A DNA stretch of 33,813 bases, taken from positions 1 through 33,813 of the forward strand of contig JAEUTB010000181.1 of NCBI GenBank assembly GCA_016787995.1. Direction: 5' to 3'. Positions 1 through 7,793 of the stretch are shown here, piece after piece. The stretch's first letter is position 1, and each line of letters begins with the position of its first letter. The notes beneath the pieces were generated by a model. It searched no databases and had not been told where the DNA came from. It saw only the letters and a list, made by a program, of their open reading frames with translations. A program made the position numbers and the translations under genes. Source of the stretch: Flavobacteriales bacterium. Its GTDB lineage: Bacteria; Bacteroidota; Bacteroidia; Flavobacteriales_F; PHOS-HE28.

Positions 1-16
1 AAGCGATGCAAGAACC

Positions 17-892
17 ATGACCACCGCTCCATTGATCTCCGTGATCATACCGGCGTACAACGCGGCACCTTACATCGCCGAAGCCCTTCGCTCCGTGCTC
101 GCGCAAACGCATACCAACCTCGACATCATCGTGGTGGACGATGGCTCCAAGGACGATACCGCAGCGATCGCAAGGGCCATCGGGGATCCGCGGATCCGCG
201 TGGTGTCCCAACCGAACGGTGGTGTATCTGCGGCGCGCAACAAGGGTCTGGAACTCGCACGCGGGGAAGTCATCGGCTTCCATGACGCCGACGACGGTAT
301 GGAACCCACGAACCTCGAGGAGAAGTTGAACGCCATGCTCTCCAAGCAAGTGGATTGGGTGTTCGGTGATCTGATCCTCTGTGACCCGCACCTGGTACCC
401 ACCGGGATCATGAAAGGCACGGACGGCGACGTGGTGCGCACCGTACTCCTGGGCATCGACACCGCCGTACCAGGGACCAGCAGCAACGTGCTGTTGAGGC
501 GGTCCTGCTTCGCTGATGGGTACAGGTTCCCGACCACCCTTTCCAACGCGGCCGATCAACACCTCGTCCTTTCCATGGGCAAGGACCATCGGTATCACCA
601 TCTGCCTCGTGCGCTCACACGTTATCGGGTACTCTCCACGAGCATGAGCAAGAACGTTGCCCTCTATGAAGCGGATCACCTGCGACTATTCGCGGCAGCA
701 GAACAGATGGGGCTGCTCAACGAGCCTGGCTTCGCACGCATCTGCCACGCGAATGCCATGTGGTCCATCGGTGGTAGCTGGTGGGTGAACGGAGGAACGC
801 CGCGAAAAGCCATTCCCTACCTGCTCCGCGCCATCCTCATCGACCCCGGTGTACTTCTGCGCAGAGCCACCCGGAAGCGGCGGCGAACCTAG
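17..892 (+). CDS. Family 2 glycosyltransferase (GT-A fold)
   Basis: A 291-residue enzyme predicted to transfer a sugar from a nucleotide donor to a growing surface glycan at the cytoplasmic face of the membrane. The N-terminus has the GT2 signature: SVIIPAYN at residues 8-15, VVDDGS at 39-44, and the metal-binding HDADD at 89-93. No membrane segment is evident, and the length is normal for a single-domain GT2. The ATG at 17 overlaps a TGA (18-20) in the frame that enters from the left edge and would read AMQEP before the stop, so an upstream gene probably ends here with ATGA coupling, but it is too short to identify. The gene ends exactly in the TAG formed by the inverted-repeat element that follows. 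The convergent galE operon suggests a polysaccharide role. Donor and acceptor cannot be told. Confidence 0.9.
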   Translation: MTTAPLISVIIPAYNAAPYIAEALRSVLAQTHTNLDIIVVDDGSKDDTAAIARAIGDPRIRVVSQPNGGVSAARNKGLELARGEVIGFHDADDGMEPTNLEEKLNAMLSKQVDWVFGDLILCDPHLVPTGIMKGTDGDVVRTVLLGIDTAVPGTSSNVLLRRSCFADGYRFPTTLSNAADQHLVLSMGKDHRYHHLPRALTRYRVLSTSMSKNVALYEADHLRLFAAAEQMGLLNEPGFARICHANAMWSIGGSWWVNGGTPRKAIPYLLRAILIDPGVLLRRATRKRRRT

Positions 893-1091
893 AAGCCATC
901 TCAAAATGATACTTCGGGCTACGCCGGGGCCCTTCCCGGGCATCCTTCGTTGCTCAACCCTTACAGAGCCACCAGCTATGTGCGGTCCCGCAGTACTGCG
1001 GGATCGCGCCTCGGCTGCCCGGAAAAATCCTCCGGCCTGCCTGCCGGACAGGCAGGCTCGCTTCCAAAAACCATTTTGAGATGGCTTCTAG
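889..1091. repeat. 203-bp palindrome-rich element with 20-bp terminal inverted repeats (MITE/REP-like)
   Basis: Bases 889-908 (CTAGAAGCCATCTCAAAATG) are the exact reverse complement of 1072-1091. Inside lie two further hairpins: an 18-bp perfect palindrome at 986-1003 (TCCCGCAGTACTGCGGGA), and 9-bp arms GCCTGCCTG / CAGGCAGGC at 1035-1043 and 1049-1057. The outer repeats carry the TAG stop codons of both flanking convergent genes. No target-site duplication is visible beside the ends and there is no coding capacity. No second copy was found in this window. It could be a non-autonomous mobile element, a REP/BIME-type element, or a structured bidirectional 3' end. Confidence 0.8.
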
Positions 1092-2134
1092 CGCTTGGGC
1101 ATGGTCAGGCAATGCTGCTCCCAGGCCCAGGCCGAGCGCATCATTTCGCGCAGGTCGCGTTTGGCCTCCCATCCGAGCAGAGCGCGCGAGCGGCTGGTGT
1201 CCGACCAGATCGCGCCCACATCGCCCGCGCGGCGTGGCCCCAACCTGTAATTGAGCGCCACCCCGCTCACTTCCTCGAACGCGGCGATGGCCTCCAGCAC
1301 GCTCACACCAGAACCCGTTCCCAGGTTGATGATCTCATGATGATCCTCCATCACACCGCTGAATGTGCGCTCCAACGCTGCGATGTGCGCATCGGCGATA
1401 TCGGAGACATGCACATAGTCGCGGATGCATGATCCATCACGCGTAGCGTAATCCGTACCGTGCACGGCCATTTGCGGTATCCGTCCACTCGCCGTGCGGG
1501 TGATCACCGGCACCAGGCTGCTGGGTGGATTGATCGGATCCTCCCCGTTCAAGCCACTGGCGTGTGCACCAGCCGGATTGAAATATCGAAGAGAGATCGC
1601 ATTCATCCTAGGATCGATGCGCACATGGTCGGCCACGATGCGTTCCCCGATCTGTTTGGTGTAGGCGTACGGCGACTCGGCATAGCCAAGCACCGTTCCC
1701 TCTCCAACGGGTAAGGTGTCGATATTGCCGTAGACGGAACACGAAGAGGAGAAGATGAACCGATGGATCCCCCGCGCAGTACATGCTTGGAGGATGTTCA
1801 CCAACGAGGCGATGTTGTTGTGGTAGTACTTGTGGGGATCGGCCACGGATTCGGGCACCGATTTGTACGCCGCGAAGTGGATGACACCGGCGATGCCAGG
1901 CTCCGCAGCCAGCACATGGTCCAACGCGTTCCGATCGCACAAGTCGACCGCATGATTGCGTACGCGCCTTCCCGTGATCCGCTCGATGCGGTCGAACACC
2001 GCCGGCGAGGAATTGCCGAAATGATCCAAGGAGATGACCTCCCCCGGCCAGCGTGCCAGGAGTTCGATGATGGTATGTGAACCGATGTATCCGGCCCCTC
2101 CCGTCACGAGGATGCTTCGCTGCTCAGCTTCCAT
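1088..2134 (-). CDS. galE: UDP-glucose 4-epimerase
   Basis: A 348-residue extended short-chain dehydrogenase that interconverts UDP-glucose and UDP-galactose using bound NAD, supplying galactose units for surface glycans. Visible features are the Rossmann motif TGGAGYIGSH (residues 11-20), the active-site serine region SSSCSVYG (129-136), and the catalytic YxxxK (Y156-K160 in SPYAYTK). The length is typical for GalE. The ATG at 2134 is preferred over an ATG at 2215 because homology begins only at residue 6 of the shorter form and the extra N-terminus lies wholly inside the upstream gene. With this start the gene overlaps the end of the GT4 gene by 11 bases, indicating translational coupling. 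Its TAG stop lies in the terminal repeat of the 889-1091 element. Confidence 0.95.
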   Translation of the reverse strand: MEAEQRSILVTGGAGYIGSHTIIELLARWPGEVISLDHFGNSSPAVFDRIERITGRRVRNHAVDLCDRNALDHVLAAEPGIAGVIHFAAYKSVPESVADPHKYYHNNIASLVNILQACTARGIHRFIFSSSCSVYGNIDTLPVGEGTVLGYAESPYAYTKQIGERIVADHVRIDPRMNAISLRYFNPAGAHASGLNGEDPINPPSSLVPVITRTASGRIPQMAVHGTDYATRDGSCIRDYVHVSDIADAHIAALERTFSGVMEDHHEIINLGTGSGVSVLEAIAAFEEVSGVALNYRLGPRRAGDVGAIWSDTSRSRALLGWEAKRDLREMMRSAWAWEQHCLTMPKR

Positions 2135-3359
2135 AGATGCTTTGGTAAATGGCCTTGGCTCTGTCGTAGTTCCGGAACTCCTCGGCCACGGGTCGGATGC
2201 GATCATAGAGCGCACGACGGTGGTGTTCTTGGAGCAGGTGATCGATCCGTGTCAATGCGACCTTGTAATGTGCATCATCCAAGCCCGTCAGCACGGCACC
2301 GATCCCACGCTCCGCGATGATACGAGAATCATCCGAAATGTCCGGCGTGATGATCACCGGAAGACCAAGAGCCCAGTACTCCCCATCCTTGATCGGCGTG
2401 CAGTACCGCTTGGTCGGAACGCTTCTGACCGGTGTGATGGCGAGATCACCGAGCCCCATGTATCGTGGAACCTCCGCGTGGGGCACGAAGCGAACGGTGA
2501 ACATTCCCTGCGGTAAACCCTCGCGTTCCATGTAAACCGAAAGTTCAGCGGGGGTGTGGCTCGTGAGCAACAGCATGTGGAAGCGCTCTCCCCAATGCTC
2601 GCGGGCCACCCGAATGAGCGCGAACACCTCTTGATCAAGGTAGATCCCTCCGAACTTCCCGGCATAGACGCCCACAAGCTTGCCTTCCAAGCCGAGTTCC
2701 TTCAAGAGCACGGGATCCTTCCGATCCGAGAAGGAGAACCGTCCGAGGTCCACACAAGCGGGTTTCACGTGGATCGGTCCGTTCACCACACCGTACTTCC
2801 TCGCAGCGTAGTCCTTCATGCCTTCAGCGGCCGCGATAAGGACACGCGCCCGACGGCTTTGGGCACGTTCGGACCAGAACAAGAGCCGGAAGGCCAGCCC
2901 TTGCCTGCTCCATGTCCCGTTCTCCACCATGGCTTCCGCATGAGGCTCGTAACTATCGATGATCAGTGGCCTTCCCGTGAGCAGCGATAGGAAGTGACCC
3001 AGCATTCCCGCAGGCGTGCACCAAGCATGGATCGTATCGATGGCATGCCCACGAATGAGCTTCAGACAACTCCAAAGCACATCCGCGATCATCCCGAATG
3101 CACGCGCGCCGAAAGGGACATACCGGAAGGCGTGTACGAGTAGACCAGGTTCCACCTCCCGTACGCCAGGTGCAGCCCTCTTCTCCAACGTGACCAGATG
3201 GATCGTGCTCCCCTGCGGTAACACCTCCCTTATCAAGCGGAGGTAAGGAAGCGTATAGGCCTGCACCAGTGCATCATCGAAACTCCAATAGGTGATGACC
3301 AGGATGTTGCGAGGCTGCGTTCGCCCCACCCCAGAACGGTTCGGCGAGCTCGAGATCAT
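2124..3359 (-). CDS. GT4-like glycosyltransferase
   Basis: A 411-residue GT-B-fold glycosyltransferase, cytoplasmic or membrane-associated, probably adding one residue to a surface polysaccharide. The N-terminal domain starts with NILVITYWSFDDA and contains an HAWCTPAGML-type segment. The C-terminal nucleotide-sugar domain includes GVYAGKFGG and a late IKDGEYWALGLPVIIT stretch that replaces the usual E-x7-E region. An ATG at 3386 is also open, but 3359 forms an ATGA overlap with the stop of the preceding membrane-protein gene, so it is chosen. It is the middle gene of a three-gene operon, membrane protein - GT4 - galE. Donor and acceptor are unknown. Confidence 0.85.
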   Translation of the reverse strand: MISSSPNRSGVGRTQPRNILVITYWSFDDALVQAYTLPYLRLIREVLPQGSTIHLVTLEKRAAPGVREVEPGLLVHAFRYVPFGARAFGMIADVLWSCLKLIRGHAIDTIHAWCTPAGMLGHFLSLLTGRPLIIDSYEPHAEAMVENGTWSRQGLAFRLLFWSERAQSRRARVLIAAAEGMKDYAARKYGVVNGPIHVKPACVDLGRFSFSDRKDPVLLKELGLEGKLVGVYAGKFGGIYLDQEVFALIRVAREHWGERFHMLLLTSHTPAELSVYMEREGLPQGMFTVRFVPHAEVPRYMGLGDLAITPVRSVPTKRYCTPIKDGEYWALGLPVIITPDISDDSRIIAERGIGAVLTGLDDAHYKVALTRIDHLLQEHHRRALYDRIRPVAEEFRNYDRAKAIYQSIYGS

Positions 3360-4858
3360 GTCTGCTTGGGTGCCGACATGGCCCACCGCTGCAATTTCTG
3401 TTTGCGTCGTTGCCAGACCATGTCCACGATATTCCCGATGTGCGCGGTACCCATCCGGAACTCACCGAGGTCGAAGCGCAGTCGTTCCTTGGTGAGCGCC
3501 CACTTGATCCGCGAGAGATAGACCACGATGTACAGGAAACTGATGAAGAAGGGCACCATGGGTATCTTGAAACGCACCAATGCCCCGAAGTTGGGCGTGG
3601 ACACTCCTACGGCGAAGGCGAACAACAAGGCGAATGAGATCGACATGGTGAGCAAGGGTACGCCGGCCATGCATTGGATGATGAACCGGGGACCGACGCG
3701 CACCAACGTGAACACCGCCAATAATAGGACCCATGTATTCTCCAGGCCGCTCAACAGCATGGTGAAGTTATTGGTCTCCCAGATGTAGGGCCGGAAGAAG
3801 GCGGCATTCACCGCCACGGGGAATTTGGATACCATGCCGAACCAGGTACCATCGAACTCCCCTACATCGAAGCTGTTCGCCCCGTAGGACTCCGACCGGA
3901 GCAGATCCTTCTGGGTGGTCTCGATGGATTTGAGCGCTCCATCAAGAGCGAACTGCCCCAATGAATCGCCCAGTTTGTTCAAGATGAAGATCGTGACACC
4001 CACGAAGAGGGCCAAGGTGATCGGGAACAACACGAACTTGAAAAGCAGGTTCCGTACGGCCACCAGGCGGTGGTAGAACAACCACAACACGGTGGCGGAA
4101 ACGAGGACCATGAAGATGTACGGTTTCACCATGAGCATGGCCATCGCGCTCAGTACCATGATGACGGACCGGTTCATGATCCGCCGCTTCTTGAAGAAGA
4201 CCTCATCCACCGAGTGCACCCACCAACACACCGCGCTGAAGGTGATCGTATCCTTCAGCACCGGCGAACCCCAGAAGATGGACGATGGCATGAAGAGGAA
4301 GCTCGTTGCCAAAGGCCCCACCAGTTGCGGGAAATACCCCACGAACGTGCGGTAGCAAGCCCAAACCCCGAAAAAGGATAGGATCGCCATCAACAAGTTG
4401 GTGATCAAGAAGCTGCTGAACGAGAAGAAGGCCACCAAGCTTGCCATCCGCACCACGGCATAGGTGCGGTCATCGAAATACATGAACTGATATGGCTTGC
4501 CCGTGAACAGCGAGTACTTGTACCACGCTTCCATCGTATTCTCACCAAGCATCTGTCGGATGTACTCCAACGGCTGCTCCAACGCCAGATTCCGCATGGC
4601 GAGGCCGGAGTAGAAATAGGCCGCTGAATCCCCTCCGCCGTACTTGTAGTGGTAGATCACCGTGAAGAACACCCCAGCGAGCATCTTGCACAGGATGGCA
4701 GGAAGAAAGTACCGGTATTCAGGCCCGGCGTTCTTCTTCAATTCGCGCTGCCTGGAGAAATAAACGTAGACCAAGGCGATGTACAACAGCGCTACCAGGT
4801 ATTCCCAGTAGTCTATGCGCTGCTCGCCGAAATAGGTGGTCCTTACAACGGCGAGCAT
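3356..4858 (-). CDS. Multi-pass inner-membrane protein of a polysaccharide operon (possible polymerase)
   Basis: A 500-residue protein with about ten hydrophobic segments, for example around residues 20-35, 50-70, 145-170 and 250-275 and near the C-terminus, and a charged cytoplasmic tail. I do not recognise a named family. Long hydrophilic loops between the helices, one with YGGGDSAAYFY, and a position at the head of an operon with a glycosyltransferase and galE are compatible with a Wzy-like glycan polymerase or membrane glycosyltransferase, but this is inferred from context. The ATG at 4858 is preceded by a purine-rich GAAGGAAAGGG on the coding strand, a good ribosome-binding context for this group. 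A -7 element lies about 85 bases upstream. It overlaps the next gene by ATGA. Confidence 0.8.
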   Translation of the reverse strand: MLAVVRTTYFGEQRIDYWEYLVALLYIALVYVYFSRQRELKKNAGPEYRYFLPAILCKMLAGVFFTVIYHYKYGGGDSAAYFYSGLAMRNLALEQPLEYIRQMLGENTMEAWYKYSLFTGKPYQFMYFDDRTYAVVRMASLVAFFSFSSFLITNLLMAILSFFGVWACYRTFVGYFPQLVGPLATSFLFMPSSIFWGSPVLKDTITFSAVCWWVHSVDEVFFKKRRIMNRSVIMVLSAMAMLMVKPYIFMVLVSATVLWLFYHRLVAVRNLLFKFVLFPITLALFVGVTIFILNKLGDSLGQFALDGALKSIETTQKDLLRSESYGANSFDVGEFDGTWFGMVSKFPVAVNAAFFRPYIWETNNFTMLLSGLENTWVLLLAVFTLVRVGPRFIIQCMAGVPLLTMSISFALLFAFAVGVSTPNFGALVRFKIPMVPFFISFLYIVVYLSRIKWALTKERLRFDLGEFRMGTAHIGNIVDMVWQRRKQKLQRWAMSAPKQT

Positions 4859-4944
4859 CCCTTTCCTTCTGCCTGGTGATGGATACGATGGAGCCGATCC
4901 GGAACGATGAACGACCGTTCCCAGGGACTCCCTCGGTCACCGAT

Positions 4945-4952
4945 CAAAGATA
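4945..4952 (-). promoter_or_regulatory. -7 promoter element TATCTTTG for the galE operon
   Basis: On the minus strand this reads TATCTTTG, an exact match to the Bacteroidota -7 consensus TAnnTTTG. It lies 86 bases before the ATG of the membrane-protein gene and in the only sizeable gap (4859-5008) upstream of it. No convincing -33 TTTG is seen. Confidence 0.5.
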
Positions 4953-5008
4953 GGACGGGTAGCGGGATGGTCTTCCGCGGGCTACACGCTCGTGCACGGT
5001 GACCCGAT

Positions 5009-5470
5009 TCAATGATGGTACGGGCTGCCTTGCAGAATGGCCGCCGCCCGGTACAACTGCTCCGCGAAAAGCACCCGGACCAACTGATGGGGGAAGGTCA
5101 TGGCCGACAAGGCCAGCACCAGGTCCGCGCGCTGCCGAACTTCATCGGTCATGCCATAGGCACCGCCGATCACGAACACCACCTTGCGTACCCCTTGATC
5201 GCGCCATGCACCGATGCGGCCAGCGAACTGGGGGCTGGTGAGGTGGGTGCCCCGCTCGTCCAGGACCACCACCCGCTCCCCGGGCTTCAGGGCTGCCAGG
5301 ATGCGCTCACTCTCCACCCGCTGTTGGTAGGCAGGTTCGCCTTTACCGGCCTCGGGGAGCACCACCTGTTCCACCGGAAAGCTGCGCGCCAAGCGCCCCA
5401 GGTAGTGGTCCACGCCCTCGGTGACCAGGCCCCGTTCGCTTCGTCCAACAAGTAACAGCCTGAAATTCAT
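5009..5470 (-). CDS. rlmH: 23S rRNA (pseudouridine-1915 N3)-methyltransferase RlmH
   Basis: A 153-residue SPOUT-class methyltransferase that methylates pseudouridine 1915 in helix 69 of 23S rRNA on assembled ribosomes, using S-adenosylmethionine. The trefoil-knot signatures are clear: VVLDERG (68-74), IGGAYGM (101-107) and LSAMTFPHQ (121-129), with the C-terminal SPYHH tail that forms part of the active site. The length matches the family. A longer open frame extends upstream to 5968, but homology starts at MNFRLLLVGRSE, so the ATG at 5470 is used. It is divergent from the DUF4783 gene, a common neighbourhood for rlmH in Bacteroidota. Confidence 0.95.
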   Translation of the reverse strand: MNFRLLLVGRSERGLVTEGVDHYLGRLARSFPVEQVVLPEAGKGEPAYQQRVESERILAALKPGERVVVLDERGTHLTSPQFAGRIGAWRDQGVRKVVFVIGGAYGMTDEVRQRADLVLALSAMTFPHQLVRVLFAEQLYRAAAILQGSPYHH

Positions 5471-5545
5471 GCCCGTAAGCCTGTTCGTAATTCCCGGGAG
5501 TCCACCTTGTCCACTTGGCCCGGTATTTGCCAAATTTCGGGACAA

Positions 5546-5956
5546 ATGAAACGATCGATGATCAAGTTCCCCTTGCTGTTCACGCTTCTGCTGCTTTCCT
5601 TCGGGATCAAGGCGCAGGATGAGGTGAAGGACCAAGTGGTACAGGCCATGCGCACCGGCAACTCCAGGGAGCTGGCCGAGCACTTCATCGCCAACATCGA
5701 CCTCACGGTGAAGGAGACCGCAGACGTGTACAGCAAGGCCCAGGCCGAGCAGATCGTCCGCAAGTTCTTCAACGACAACCCGCCCATCGATCTGGTGATC
5801 GAGCACAGTGGCGTGAGCAAGGTGGGCGACAAATACTACATCGGCATCCTGCGGGCCCGCACGGGCTACTTCCGAGTGACGTTCTTCTTGAAGAAAGCCG
5901 ATGCGGGCTTCCAGGTGAAGCAGCTGCGGATCGAGAACAGCAAGAACGACTTCTGA
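5546..5956 (+). CDS. DUF4783 family exported protein
   Basis: A 136-residue protein with an N-terminal signal peptide (MKRSMIKF followed by a leucine-rich core and an FGIKAQ cleavage region) and a small alpha+beta domain (SNTF/NTF2-like in appearance). It has VVQAMRTGNSRELAEHF near the N-terminus and YFRVTFFLKK near the C-terminus. It matches the Bacteroidota DUF4783 family, whose function is not known. The ATG at 5546 begins the signal peptide; an earlier start at 5507 would put hydrophilic residues in front. Its stop is 2 bases before the GTG of nadC, so the two are probably co-transcribed. Confidence 0.85.
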   Translation: MKRSMIKFPLLFTLLLLSFGIKAQDEVKDQVVQAMRTGNSRELAEHFIANIDLTVKETADVYSKAQAEQIVRKFFNDNPPIDLVIEHSGVSKVGDKYYIGILRARTGYFRVTFFLKKADAGFQVKQLRIENSKNDF

Positions 5957-5958
5957 TC

Positions 5959-6801
5959 GTGCTGCCACCCGGAACCGACGACCTCATCGCCCTCGCCTTC
6001 CGCGAGGATATCGGCGACGGGGACCATACCTCGTTGAGTACCATCCCGGAGAACGCGCATGGCGCCGCACGACTTATCGTGAAGGATGACGGTGTGCTCG
6101 CCGGGGTGGAAATGGCCCAGGCCGTTGCCGCCTATTTCGACCCCGCGTTGTCGTTCCGCATCTACCTGGAGGACGGAGCGCTGGTGAAGAAAGGTGAGAT
6201 CGCCTTCAACCTGATGGGACCCACACGCAGTATCCTGATGGTGGAACGCGTGCTGCTGAACTTCATGCAGCGCATGAGCGGGATCGCCACCATGACGCGC
6301 CGTTACGTGAGCGCCGTGGAAGGCACCGGTTGCCGCGTGCTGGATACCCGAAAGACCACCCCTGGACTTCGCGGAGTGGAGAAATGGGCCGTGCGGATCG
6401 GTGGTGGTCACAACCATCGCCATGGTCTGTACGACATGATCATGATCAAGGACAACCACCACGATTTCGCCGGTGGTATCCCGCAAGCGATCGCCTCGGC
6501 GAAGCGGTATCTCGCCACCACGGGACGCGACCTGCCCATCGAAGTGGAGACGCGCGACTTGGATGAGGTGCGTCAGGTGCTCGAGACCGGCGGTATCCAA
6601 CGGATCATGCTAGACAACTTCACGCCGGAACGGATGCGCGAGGCGGTCAAGCTCATCGGTGGACGCTTCGAGACGGAAGCCTCCGGCGGGATCACCTTGG
6701 CCACGGTACGTAGCTTCGCTGAAACCGGTGTGGACTTCGTCTCGATCGGTGCGCTCACCCATTCGACACCCAGCCTCGACCTGAGCTTGAAAGCACTTTA
6801 G
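5959..6801 (+). CDS. nadC: Nicotinate-nucleotide pyrophosphorylase (carboxylating), quinolinate phosphoribosyltransferase
   Basis: A 280-residue cytoplasmic enzyme of de novo NAD synthesis that converts quinolinate and PRPP to nicotinate mononucleotide, CO2 and pyrophosphate. Family motifs are complete: REDIGDGDHTS (15-25), DTRKTTPGLR (129-138) with the substrate-binding Arg/Lys residues, GGGHNHRHGL (148-157), MIKDNH (162-167), and the C-terminal EASGGI loop. Translation starts at GTG 5959, two bases after the DUF4783 stop, because conserved sequence begins immediately and no ATG lies suitably upstream. The next gene starts 3 bases after its stop, so DUF4783, nadC and yihY form a tight run. 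Confidence 0.96.
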   Translation: MLPPGTDDLIALAFREDIGDGDHTSLSTIPENAHGAARLIVKDDGVLAGVEMAQAVAAYFDPALSFRIYLEDGALVKKGEIAFNLMGPTRSILMVERVLLNFMQRMSGIATMTRRYVSAVEGTGCRVLDTRKTTPGLRGVEKWAVRIGGGHNHRHGLYDMIMIKDNHHDFAGGIPQAIASAKRYLATTGRDLPIEVETRDLDEVRQVLETGGIQRIMLDNFTPERMREAVKLIGGRFETEASGGITLATVRSFAETGVDFVSIGALTHSTPSLDLSLKAL

Positions 6802-6804
6802 CGC

Positions 6805-7764
6805 ATGAAAGAGCGGCTGAAACGCAAGCTCCTGTTCTCGCGCCAGAACCGACGACTGGTGGGTTGGGCCCGCCGCATCATCCTGCCCGGCTTCGAGGGC
6901 TTCAGCCTATACGAGATCAGCCGGTTCTTCTTCCGCGCCTTGTTCGAGGGTCATTTGGTGACCCGCGCATCGGCCATTTCCTTCAAGGTGTTCGTGGCGT
7001 TCTTCCCAGCCGTGCTGGTATTGCTCACCATGATCCCGTACATCCCGATCGCCGATTTCCAGACGAAGCTGCTGACGACCTTCCACGACATGCTTCCGGG
7101 GGAAGTGTACACCTTCATCGAATCCACGCTGCATGACCTGCTCATCCGCAAGCATGGCGCCTTGCTTTCGGTGAGTTTCCTGGTGGGTGTATACCTGGCC
7201 AGCAACAGCATCGATGCCATCCTGGAGGGTTTCAGCGGCAGCGCCAACCACACCACGTGGCATACCCCGCTCAAACAGCGGTTGCTCAGCCTGGGCCTGC
7301 TCCTCGCCCTGACCGTGCTCACCATGATCGCCATTCCCCTGCTCACCTTCAGCGGCTCGGTGATCTATCGGCTTGACAGTCTGGGATTCTTCACCAGCTA
7401 CTTCCAGGTGGCCGCCTTGTTCGCTGCCAAGTGGATCGTCTCCATCTTCGTGGTGGTGATGTTCGTTTCGCTCCTCTACAATGCGGGCGATCCAACGGCC
7501 CGTCGGTTCAGGCTCTTCACACCCGGCGCGATCCTCGCTGTGTGCCTCATCTTGGTGGTCTCGCAGGCACTCGCGTTCATGTTCTCCTACATCACCGATT
7601 ACAACGCCCTGTACGGCTCCATCGGCGCCATCCTGGCCGTGCAACTTTGGCTCTACTTCAATATGATCGTCCTCCTCGTGGGCTACGAACTGAACACGAG
7701 CATCGTTCGCGCGCGCATCCAACGCAGCGAGCACCTGCAACTGCGGCGGAAGCCTGCCGCGTGA
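6805..7764 (+). CDS. YihY/BrkB family inner-membrane protein
   Basis: A 319-residue polytopic inner-membrane protein of the YihY/virulence factor BrkB family, often misnamed ribonuclease BN. About six transmembrane helices are visible after a basic N-terminus. The conserved opening HLVTRASAISFKVFVAFFPA (about residues 50-69) and the closing YGSIGAILAVQLWLYFN and VGYELN segments are diagnostic. The molecular role of this family is not settled. It begins 3 bases after the nadC stop and ends 29 bases before the M1 peptidase start. Confidence 0.9.
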   Translation: MKERLKRKLLFSRQNRRLVGWARRIILPGFEGFSLYEISRFFFRALFEGHLVTRASAISFKVFVAFFPAVLVLLTMIPYIPIADFQTKLLTTFHDMLPGEVYTFIESTLHDLLIRKHGALLSVSFLVGVYLASNSIDAILEGFSGSANHTTWHTPLKQRLLSLGLLLALTVLTMIAIPLLTFSGSVIYRLDSLGFFTSYFQVAALFAAKWIVSIFVVVMFVSLLYNAGDPTARRFRLFTPGAILAVCLILVVSQALAFMFSYITDYNALYGSIGAILAVQLWLYFNMIVLLVGYELNTSIVRARIQRSEHLQLRRKPAA

Positions 7765-7793
7765 ACCGGTGATCCGATAACTTGGAGCGCTCC

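Noticed and set aside
889..1091. The inverted-repeat element as an ordinary rho-independent terminator or CRISPR
   Set aside because: No T-run follows the stems, and there is no spacer-repeat periodicity. The outer stem encloses a 163-base loop.
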